The notes under the pieces: model-generated
Told to the model about the DNA's origin: nothing
The model's database searches: none
Seen by the model: the letters and a program-made list of their open reading frames with translations, nothing else
Shown here: one piece after another, positions 1 to 11,246 of the stretch
Layout of the letters: each line of letters opens with the position of its first letter
How positions within the stretch are numbered: position 1 is the stretch's first letter
Source: Acanthosoma haemorrhoidale
Taxonomy: Eukaryota > Arthropoda > Insecta > Hemiptera > Acanthosomatidae
DNA length: 64,000 nt
Direction: 5' to 3'
NCBI GenBank assembly: GCA_930367205.1
Contig: OV884011.1
Span: 38,763,754-38,827,753, forward strand
Made by a program: the position numbers and the translations under genes

Positions 1-333
1 CTCTTCATTGAGTGACTAACTAGCACACTTAACTAACTTTTTCTTAAAACTAACATGCAATGGCATTAGAATGAATAGAAGCAAAAGGGATGGGACAATC
101 TTTTGAGAGAAGTCATCGGAAAGTTGAAATCATTTTGAAAATTTCAGGAATTCTACAAAGCAGTTTTTAGCAGATGTGAGAGATATGGAGTCTCTTACAC
201 CCACATACTTCTGACTCCCTCACGTAAAGATTGATGAAAAATGTATTAACTTGAATCTATTCAATGGTGACTTAAACATACAAAGTACAATTACTTGAAA
301 TAAAAATGTTATCTGTAAAATAGAAACCCTCAC

Positions 334-3300
334 CAAATCCAGAAGTTGTGGTGGTAGCAGCAGTACCAAAACCTGTGGATGCAGTCGGTGTGGTCCCAAA
401 TGAAAAACTTGTGGAACCGAACCCTGCAGTCGCTATAAGATAAAAAATAAACATATATACTTCATGCAGATAACAAGCAACATAGAAAGATATGAGTAGA
501 GACTATCACAGAGAGTTAATCATCGATTAAAATACGTTATCAACAGGAAACAAAAAAATTCCGTAACAGCACATTATCAAATAGGGGAGAGTCACGGTAC
601 AAATATGACTACTGCTAAGAGAACAAACTATCAGGTAGAATGTTTATCAATAATTAATTTTATCTTTACAATAATAGGAAACACATGGATACACAGAATC
701 AAAAATTGAGGCACTGACATAGGATAAGGTAGTAAGTCATAATATGTTAATTTTACAGGAGACTAAAAACAGTTTGGGTTGGGAAAAATATGTTTTATTT
801 TTCAAAACACAAATTTTGTCATTGTAATAACTCCTTCTTGCTGTGACATACTGCTCTTTCCATGAAATTGGCTGTACTTCTTACTACCATTCCTATATCT
901 ATGCCACAATTATTTTTATTAAACAACATAAATATATAAATGTAATTTTTTTCACAGATAATATTCCTATTGATTACATTGGTTCAGTCCAATAAATTGG
1001 AAAATGGATGCCGGTTGACTCAAGAATCCAAAATAGATACATTAACAGAAATAGAATGCACTCACTTACCAAAAGTCCATTTGCCTGGTGAATTCAAATC
1101 TCTAACTGTAAGTTCATTTTAATAATTTACCCTATAAGAAGAATAAAATCTTATAAATTTATATATTTAAACTGGAAAAATTACTAGGAGTTTCACAGCC
1201 AATTCATAAGATTAAGATTCATTTCATTAATCATTAACTGTTTTAACGGTTTTGAAAAGCCTTAATTGAAATGTGATTCAATAGGTGCAAGGAAACTTGG
1301 GACCAATATACAAAGAATTACTGGAACCGAGCTCCATGATACAAAAACTAAATTTGTCAAACTGTAACATTACAGAAGTAACAGATGGAACATTCTCAGA
1401 TTTGAAGAACCTCTCAACTTTAATTCTTAGTAATAACCATGTAGAATGTGTTACAGAGGACATGTTCAGGTAATGAATCTAAATTATCAAAAGCATTTTT
1501 AAAAATTAGATATTTTAAATTTAAAACTTTTTTTTTCAAGTGATCTGACATCATTAACAGAACTACATTTAGATGGGAACAATATTAATGGAACAACAGC
1601 TAATTCTTTCACAGGAGCACCATTCATTCAGATTTTGAATCTACAAAACAACCAACTCCATGAAATTCCGACTGGGTTGCCAACAACATTAGTGACACTA
1701 AATCTAACAGGAAATAATATTGAATATGTAGAGCTAGAGCCGTTGGTAAGGGACATTATTTACAAAAACTGTTTTGTTTAATATTTAGGGAATAAAAAAA
1801 ATTTAACATTCCAGGATCATTTAGAGAACTTAAGCTTATGTTACAATCCCATTATAAGCTGGCCCGAAGATTTTTTGGTGCTGCCAGAGCTAAAATATCT
1901 TTGTTTGGGCTACTCAGCAACATCTATACGATTCAGTGGAAATGTGAGTCCAAATCTGAAGCACCTATGCCTATCTGCAAAATCAGAAGACCGAATCTAC
2001 CTTCAGAGCATCAATATTTTAGAGCTAGGAAGTTTGGAAAAACTAGTTATTGGTAGATTACAGTAATTTTATTAAAACGTACCTTATATATAAGTTAGTG
2101 CCCCATCAGTCAAAGATACATTCATCTGGATAAAGCAGTCACCAGAACAAAATGTTAATTTACTTGAATAATTCATGACAATACCTTAAATCTTTAATTT
2201 TTTAATCCAACTCTGACTCAAAAGCTCACGATGGTTGATCAAAGTACTATTGATTTCAATGGGTTTGATGAAGAATAAATTTAGATCTGGTTTCAATTAA
2301 GATAGACAATCAAACATATAACACTAATATTAAACAGTTAAATTTGCATTTGGTAACATAAACGTTTCTAAGCAAATCAAGAGTGGATCGAGCCTCATCT
2401 AGATGAACGAATCTTTGAGCAGGTGGAGCATTGGAACAGTATTTATTGTGCACTTACTTCTGGTTTCAGAAAACTACACAATGGATAACCTTGACTTCCT
2501 TGATATAGAAAATTTAAAAATATTGCACCTCTTGAACATTAAATATTTAGCAAAGGGAAATACTATTTTTCCATCAAACTTGACAGAACTACATTTAGAC
2601 TCGAGTCATAATATAGCCAACTTCTTAATAAATTATGGAAAAATTCCTGATCGACTTAGAACATTAAGGTAAGTATGAGTTTAATATTATTAGTATAAAT
2701 GTCCATAAGCCTGTTACTAATACATGAAATTTATTATAGCCTCAAGAACAATAATATAACCATACTGGACAAAAATCAAGCTAGAACACTAATGAACATA
2801 AGCTCGTTGGATATCAGCCAAAACCCAATAGAATGTCAGCTTAGCGAGTGGTCTTGGATTTTGGATAGAATTAAACTACAACCATCTTTCCTAAAGAACA
2901 GCGATTGGGTGGTATGTGACGAACCAGAAGAAGAAAAGGGAAAAAAGCTGCTTTCGTTGTTGTTACAGAGTGAAAGAGAAAAGATCAAGAGTCACGAGAA
3001 GAAAAATGCCACCATGACAATAGAAAATTCGGATGACCAAAGTGAGAAGAGCAAAGTTATGGAAACGATTTACACCACTTTGACAGTTATTTCAATAATA
3101 GGCATTTTATTTCTGCTATTATATATATATTACCTAGTGTACCAAGTAATAAGAGGTATGAATAAGCAGCAAGATGTCAACATGGAAATCATCTGTTCTA
3201 ATGAAAACAGGAATGTTTCAGGACGCACAACCTCTTCAGGGACAGTAGATTAAATAAATTTTGACCAATTGTGTAACAAAATTTGTTCCAGAGACAATTC

Positions 3301-4144
3301 AAAGTTTCAGGAGGCAATATAAGTATTTGTACAGTACTTTTGCTTGATAGTGCCTTAACCAGTTAGAAATAGTAAAAAATCTACTAGCCTGGATGAGCAA
3401 GGTTTCTTTTCGAAAACATAGTTCATTTGACTGAGACAGTTGACACACAAGCTTTGCTCACAATAATTAATAACAAACTTGCTATTATTATAGAAATTAA
3501 AAAGTGAAAATGCTGCAGGCTTAGATTAGTATAATTAGACACTAGATTAAGTATGTTTGAGTGTATAGCGGTCAAAACTGCTACAGATTATCATTGACAC
3601 ACAAAAATAATGTTATTTTGGACATAATTATACTTTTAAGAACAATAACTTAGGATTAAGGTTGAATTAAGATGATTAAATCTAAAAGTAGTTGGTGACA
3701 TTTTTCATAATTAGAACAAGAGGAGAACCATTGTAAGCCTGAAGTACCAATAAATCTTTATATATGGATGACATAGACTTTCTTTGTCATTGATAATTGG
3801 ATATATTTAATTAGGTAAAGGACTGTAACCAAATAAAGAAAAACTCAATTGGTCCTTCCAGAGAACATTTCTTTGTAAGGTGCTATCAGTTATTTTTGTC
3901 AGAAAATCTATTTAAATGAACTACTGAACATCAAAACTTAGTTATAATCATTATACAGTATATGACTTTAAACGCCAATTAGGGCTACACATAATATATA
4001 TTATTGTATTTTATAATGAATTTTGACGTATCGAAAAATCTTTATCTCACGTTTGGATGAAGTAGTATTGGTTCCAAATCCAAAAGACGGTGTACTGGTT
4101 GTAGGTGTGCCAAAAGTTGGCGTCGTACCGAAATTAAAAGCCAT
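334..4144 (-). CDS. Nup54: Nucleoporin Nup54, N-terminal FG region (5' part of gene; remainder lies beyond the left edge)
   Basis: Nup54 is an FG-repeat component of the Nup62-Nup58-Nup54 complex that lines the central channel of the nuclear pore. Two coding exons are visible on the minus strand. Exon 1 (4144-4051) begins MAFNFGTTPTFGTPTTS, the typical Nup54 start, and ends at the donor GTGAGA in phase 1. Exon 2 (432-334) follows the acceptor TTATAG, continues in frame with FG motifs (GFGST, TGFGTA, SGFG) separated by Thr/Ser-rich spacers, and ends at GTGAGG. Together they encode 64 residues. The coiled-coil part of the family is not present and must lie to the left. The 3.6-kb intron between these exons contains an LRR gene on the other strand. 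Nup58 or Nup62 are alternatives because they too have FG repeats, but the MAFNFG start favours Nup54. Confidence 0.85.
958..3253 (+). CDS. Leucine-rich-repeat type I membrane protein, nested in Nup54 intron 1 (5' end not located)
   Basis: Six exons join in frame: 958-1107, 1285-1469, 1541-1745, 1815-2052, 2470-2668 and 2740-3253 (TAA stop), giving 496 residues. The first visible exon reads IIFLLITLVQSNKLENGC, the hydrophobic core and end of a signal peptide. It has no ATG, so a short upstream exon is missing. The body has repeated LxxLxLxxN units (KLNLSNCNITEV, TLILSNNHVECV, ELHLDGNNI, ILNLQNNQLHEI, TLNLTGNNI, ILHLLNIKYL). A cysteine-containing C-terminal cap (NPIECQLSEWSWILDRI) follows, then a charged juxtamembrane stretch, one membrane helix (VISIIGILFLLLYIYYLV) and a cytoplasmic tail of about 40 residues without a TIR or kinase domain. 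It is probably a cell-surface recognition or adhesion protein. No specific ortholog is recognised and ligand and role are unknown. Confidence 0.85.
3254..4050. other. Remainder of Nup54 intron 1 / probable 3' region of the LRR gene
   Basis: AT-rich DNA after the LRR stop codon. It has AATAAA-type words near 3254 and 3830 that could serve as poly(A) signals for the LRR transcript. No other coding or repeat structure is visible. Confidence 0.4.
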
Positions 4145-4851
4145 ATCTAATTTAAAAAGCACCAAAAATCAATTCACCAAATATACACTGTTATAACAAA
4201 CATAATTTGAAATACAGGAAGGGGACTCTACCGAAAGATAACCTCGTCGGGAGGTTCCCGCGAACATGTCTTGATCTGCTATCATCCTCAGCAATATTAT
4301 TTTAATATTTGCAAATTTATTATTACTAATTTTGAAATCACATCTAAAAAATAAATAAATACTTTAATAAGTATTAAATTAAAGCCTACTAAATAAATAA
4401 GGGCTGAAAGAATTAAAAAAATAATTTATTTACTACAGAATTTTTGAATTAAAGATCCTTTCAGAACAGAAAATGCTCTACCCTCTTGTTTTTTTTTGAC
4501 AATAAATATTTTTCAAAATACTTGTATTTTTTCCCCGCTCTTTGCATTCCTTTGTTTACTATAAACTAATGAAAAATTGAACAAACCACTACTATTAGAG
4601 GAATAATAAAAATGTATTACCTACTGAAGTTTTTTATTTCTATCTTTTTATTTATTTTTCTATAAATACAATACTTTTCTGTTATTTTATAACCTTTAGC
4701 ATTCAAAGTCCTAAAAATAGAACTTCTAATTATGAAATGAAGGGAATAGGGCATGTAATGGGACACTGAACTGATCTAAGTTTTATCCTGTTAAATTAAA
4801 CTCCAAAACTTTTTTTATTAGGTTTTTAATTTTTCTTTTCTATTGTAAAAA
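4145..4851. promoter_or_regulatory. Divergent 5' region between Nup54 and SMYD4
   Basis: 707 bp separate the start codons of Nup54 (minus) and the SMYD4-type gene (plus). The stretch around 4215-4290 is less AT-rich than its surroundings and is the likely Nup54 5'UTR/core promoter. No TATA box can be singled out in such AT-rich DNA. A shared bidirectional promoter is inferred from spacing only. Confidence 0.4.
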
Positions 4852-7800
4852 ATGCTCAATTTAAATGATGATTCTTTTGTGAAGCAATCTTATTTAGATT
4901 TCAGTAAACAATTAAATGAAAATCAATTGACTAAATTTTCTGAACTGAAGAATGATTTTAAGAGGTTCGATTTTATCAATGCCCTTACGATAGATTTTCC
5001 TCGGATCAAAATAGTAAAAAATGCTAAAAATGAAAATGATGCCAAATTATTGAAAGAAAAAGGTAACGATGCCTTCAAAAATGGAAACGACGGAATGTCA
5101 TTAAAATTATATACAAGAAGTTTGTTGAAATCACCATTGGACGAAGGTAAAGTTACTTTAATTTGATTGCATGTATCTAAATATATTCTAGTATTTTATG
5201 CACAATATATTCAATGGAAATCTCAATTTAATCTAATATTATACTTCACAGTAAATATGAAAAAAATTAATTCATAAATATCCTTCACATTTTAGTTTGT
5301 TACATTTCTTTATGAAATGTCAAATAAAAATTGTAGCTGCATGTTGGTAAGTATTAAGTTTTATCTTGGTACTATGTAAGGGGAGGAAATAATAATTTAA
5401 CAATAGGTGAGTGAATAATAAACATATTTTTTTTATAACAGTGATATTACACACTGTAACAGGAATATTATACACAAAAACATGCCTATAAAAAAATAAC
5501 TTGTTAGGGTGCTATGCAAGGTAAAAAAATAACTAATAATCAAAAATTCATTTTGGGATAGGCATTACCAAGCCTGAAGAAAGAGGCCATACTTTGAAAC
5601 AGGATTAAAGGCATGCCTATAATAATGTCTGACTGCATGAAATGAATTTACAATTTTAATGAGTTTTTTACTTCCTATAAAGACAGAAAAAAATACATAT
5701 TATTAATAATGGTGTTGATAACTTTAATTTCGCGCTCAATATGATAGAAAATATTTTTTTTTTTTGCCTATTAATTAATGACATGTAATCATGTAGTATG
5801 AATGTGGTAGTATTGGTCAAATAGGACCTCCATGTAAAATTTCATGTTCCTTAATTGAACAGGGACTTACGGCATACACAGAGACAGGTGAAAATAGAAG
5901 GTTTGTTAGTTTCGAAAAAGCCAGTGAAACCCTGAAAATTACTGTGAAAAAAGCACTATTTTGGTAAATTTTAAGCTTTCCTAAAACACAACTCAGTACC
6001 TATTTAATATTTTAAGTTCTAATCAAGGATACATCAGAAACTTAATTTCAAATATGTTTGGGGAGTAAATAACAGTAATTTTAATGTTGTTTGGACCGTT
6101 TTACAATTTTTTTTATTTGTTGAAAAAAATCCTTTGGCTAATTAGCTCTAGTTTATCTGAGGTAAATTCACCTGTGAATTATAAATTACTGTTTTAACAT
6201 ATTTTTTTTTATAGATAACAAAGAAGTGGCTATTATAAGAGCTAACCGATCGGCTGCCTTGTACCATCTTAACGAATATCAAGCCGCATTAATTGACATA
6301 GAGGCTGCGTTGAACCTTGGATACCCTAAAGACATGCTTTATAAGATCAAAGACAGGTAATGAAGATGGTTTGATTTAAATTCTACTATTATTTTTTTTT
6401 ATATAATGTTTATTATTTACATTGTTTACAATTTTTCTCAAATTATTGGCAAATTAAAATAATACATGCTTGGTCACCAAGACTGTATATATTTGTGTAC
6501 TACAATCTTTATTTTCTGGTATGTAATAAGTGATATACATCTTTAACTGTAGGAAAAACATAATAAAAATATAAAATAGATGAGCTAAAAAAATCAATTA
6601 AGTAGATATAAATTTAATTTGTTTACTGTTATTTAAACAATATATGTATCTCTCCTGTTATTTTTAACACTGGCAGTCTGACACAGCCCTATTTGCAGAG
6701 AGCTATATGCTAGCTATATTAAAAAAACGACATTAGATCTTTACTTATCCACCAGCTTTCAATTGTTTTAAAAAGCTGACATAAATTAGTTTGAGTTTAT
6801 CATATAAACATGGTGTTATTTATGTTGTTTAGTGTTAGCCAATGGCTCATCTGAAAATTATTTTAACTTATCAGATCCGAAAGATATCCAACTAATACTC
6901 AAGCTTTTAGAGAATAATGAATATTTGTCAACTGACGAAGAAGTTGTATATCCATCATTTGAAATAGAAAGTTTACGAAGCTCAGATTCTGAACAAAAAA
7001 TTGACGAGTAAAAAGCTGATGAGTAATATTTTTTATAACTTTAGGAAAAGTATTGAAATGATGAAAACATAATTATTATTAATTATAATTAGATTAGAAG
7101 ACTACTTACACAATAATTGTCAAAGTGCAAATATCCAAAAAAAGATCAACCAAACCTAAGAAATAGAGGCTACTACAAACAGTAAGTAATTGACTGGGAA
7201 TTGGCCAACATGTCACTGAAAGAAATACTATCACTTCGCTTGTTTAAATCACTCAAAGATATTTTGTCAATATTGCAGTGGCTAGGGTATTGACAATTTG
7301 TCATATTTTATTGTTGAATCCATTCATTATCATTAGTCTTAGATATTTTTTTCAATAAACTGAAAGACTGAGGATTTCATGAAATATGTTTTTATGATAG
7401 TAAACATAATTCTATAATTAATGATTATTTTCCACTATTGGATTAACAATTAAATCAACAAACAAAGATATTTTTTTACTCAGACAGTAAAACATAATTG
7501 AGAACTTCCTTCAGGAAAGCAAGATGTCTGCTAGCACAAAAGCATAATAAATCAGCTTTGGAAGTCTTCAAAGAAACTCTAACAGCATTGGATGATGCAA
7601 GAATGCCGACGGAGCGCCGGATGAAGTGGCAGAAAGACATACAAATCATGATAGCAATGATGGCGAAGAATAAAGTCTACGATGGTGAGAGAACATCTAT
7701 TTTAATATTACATTAATAAATTATTTAATCTAAAATTTCCATTAATTTTTAGAGAAAGCGGCACCCAAGAAAAAGGGTAAGATTCATGGAGATTTTAACC

Positions 7801-10800
7801 AAGTGTACACTGCTGTCAATGACTCCATTGATATAAAATATGACAAATACGCAGGGAGATATGCTGAAGCTAAAAGAGACATAGAACTCGGAGAAGTATT
7901 TCTCTCTGAAGAAGCTCATTGCTCAGTTATATTAGAAAATCAATGTGAAACGCACTGTTACCACTGCATGGAGAGGTATAATTTTTTTATTGATAAATAA
8001 CATTAAATTAAAGAAAGCCTCACAGGCCAGTTACAGAAAGGTTTGTGTTAAGCTGTAATTTCCCATGAACTTCTTGTCTTGCCTCCTTATCATTCCCCGT
8101 TTGATTACTGCTGCATTTTTATGTGGTGTTCTCTCTTGGAATCTTGATTAAGTTTAAGCTAAAATCCCTCATGATCTGTTCCTTTCAATGTATTTTTTGA
8201 AACATCCTTTGACCTCTCTTTTCCCAATTGCGCCAACACCCACTGGATCATTGTACGTCCATCTATCAGTCATCCTTCTTTCCTCTTAGTTTTCAAAACC
8301 TGTTTTCATCAATTTCTTTCGTCCTCTCAAAAACCAATATTTATATAATTTCAGTGCTATTCCACCACCATCTAGATTCTGCTAACAATATTTAATTTGT
8401 GATAAATTAATTTTTTTTTCTGTTTGTGTTTATTCACGAAAAGAAGTTGGAATATCTTATTGCAAAAGCATCTATTGTTTTACATTTATTTATGAGTTAT
8501 TTTATTTAAATTTGATTATCTGCAATCCTAAGTTTATCACCTACGTCAGCTAGACTGTGGGCCTTTATTAGTTAATGTTTTTATAATTCTTAGGAGATTT
8601 TAATTTTATTTATTCTTTCATGACCCATTGCATGAGGAAGGCTTGGCCTGCTCCAGCAACGAACCTAGTTTTATCTGTTGGTTGCTGCTGTCTTCCAATT
8701 CTGTATGTTGAGTTGTGTCCTGACATCAGTGGTTATAGTCTTGTCATCATAATGAAAAACACTTTATTCTGGGACATTGTCCACTAAGAATAACCAAAAT
8801 ATACAAATAAGTATGTCTAACTTTCAAAAAATATAACTTAAATTACTCTGTTGTGGTTACCTTTATAATAATACGTTTATAATAACAGGACTATGCTCTT
8901 ATGCTGTAACTTAACTGAATCAACAGCATAATATTGAGGGGGGAAAATACACATGAATAGAGGTGAATGACATTCATTAAAAATTGTAACAAGGAGCGTT
9001 AGGAAAATATAGGAATCATTATGGAGGGGGGAGCGTGAAAGGTTGCTGGGATATATTAAAATAAGAAATGAATAAAATTAAAGAAAACCAAATATGAAAA
9101 ATTATTTATGAATAGTTAGATTGGAGTGAGGTAAGGTACTGGTAATTCCTAGATTTAAAGACTGGGGGAGTTGGCAAGCAAGGAAGATTGATAGGAATAG
9201 AGACATAAGAGAGGGAGAGGTATTCTTAATTTGGGTCAACTAACTCACCTGGTTCAAAACAGCTCTTCCGTTAAGATTTTGGGTAGGATTTCTTCTCCCT
9301 TTATCTCCTCAATTGGCCACTCAGTCCTTTGGAGTATTGAAATCTTGATAAAAATCTAGACATCCATATCCCTGTAGAGCACTCTCCCGTCCTCCATACG
9401 CTGTTTGTGAACTCCTCGATATATTCTGTGAAATATGCCTTTTTCTGATTTAAATCCCCTTGATAGTTCTTGTTCCGTTGTTACATGGGACAAATTACCT
9501 TCTATTGTCAATCTCAAGAGATGCACAAGTTTCGGGGGTATATTCATTTCTCTCATTGCCTTAAAACACCTTTTCTCTGTTAATAGAGGCTTACGCCTGT
9601 TTTGTTTGAAGTCAATGATTGATGACTAAAAATTGTATTCTTTTGATTTCACCAATTCTAAATATTGAAATCTAAAATAAAATAAAAAATATAATATCTT
9701 ATTAATTAAAAGTATGATAATACATTAATCATTGGTTAAAGAGAAGTAATAATGTAAGAGCAAGGATTTAAGCATGAGACCTCCTACCTATCCTGTGCCA
9801 TTCTTCGACAATGTAACACTGGTGGATGAATTCATTAATTAATTTTGGTTTCACGTGTAGATTTAAAGAAAAAACATTCTCGTTAATGACATTTGCCAAG
9901 TTGTTCAATATTCAGTTAATTTTTGATATTTTCAGTATTGTATCAGGGGAGCCATGTCCGCATTGTGACAGGGTTAAATTCTGCAGTTCAAAATGCCAGA
10001 AAATAGCACTGAGCTCTTACCATCTCACAGAGTGCCCGATACTCCAAACACTGTGGAAATCTGGCATGTCAGTGACCTGTCTTATGGCTCTCAGAATAAT
10101 AGCCCAGAAAAACCCAAAGTACTACATTGAATTGGAAAATGAGTTGATAGTAAGTTCACAAAGTGATATAAATTGATAAAATATACTGTAAATAATAAAA
10201 AAATAATTTCTTTTAGGAAGGCACCAACTGCAAAATGTGGGGAAAAAAGAAGTATTCTCACAAAGATTACTTAGCTGTAAATCAGCTGATAACCCACAGT
10301 GATAAAAGAACCATCGATGGATTAATACATAAAACCTATATAGCTGTTTACCTTTTTCGATGTCTTCAAGAAACTAGTTACTTCAAAGGTTTCAAAATTA
10401 GAATTTTGCATGCTTCAAGCTAACATATTAATTAGTTAATGTAATGCCTTTTTGTTTTTTATAAATTTATCTATAATTTGCATTTTTCTTCAGAACCGCA
10501 ATTAAAATGATTCACCCTTGGTCACTGAAGCTGTATAAATGTTTTAACTACATATTTCTTATACTATATAATAAAGTACCATTACAAATGGTGGAATGAG
10601 CAATTTCATGTTAGGACTAACTAAAAAAGACTTCAGTATATGTGGTTTGGTATCTAATTAATTTTTTCAATATTAAGAGCTACTGTTCCTAAGGTGTAAA
10701 GTGCATAAAATATATTAATGTTAAGACATAGATTTTAAATTATTGAAAAGTAGGATATCTAACTCCTATATGTAAAAGGTATATTCAAATTGTTTTGGAT

Positions 10801-11112
10801 CAAACAATAAGAAAAATCAGAAAAGTATAATAAGCCAATGACGCAAAACTTCATGATGAGGTAGGGTTGACCAATGGTTGCCACCATAGTTGATAGGTGA
10901 TTGACACCTCATAGCTTTAATTTTGGTTTTCTAAACCAGACTTGCTTCATTTTAAGTAGCCACTTATTTAAACTCACAAAGCTAAGTCAACACACTCCAG
11001 ATCCATCTCTCAAAGAAAATATCCTTGGGTGGGCTGGGGTTGAAGCCGGGTCCTTGCAGTTAGAAGTTAGCATGCTAACCACTAGGTTAGGAGGGAGGGA
11101 GAGAGAGAGAGG

Positions 11113-11171
<59 letters not shown>

Positions 11172-11192
11172 GGGGAGGGAGAGAGAGAGAGG

Positions 11193-11246
<54 letters not shown>

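Noticed and set aside
1838..2066. Two overlapping plus-strand ORFs in the LRR gene
   Set aside because: One (1875-2066) is the true LRR exon frame. The other (1838-2056) is an off-frame shadow.
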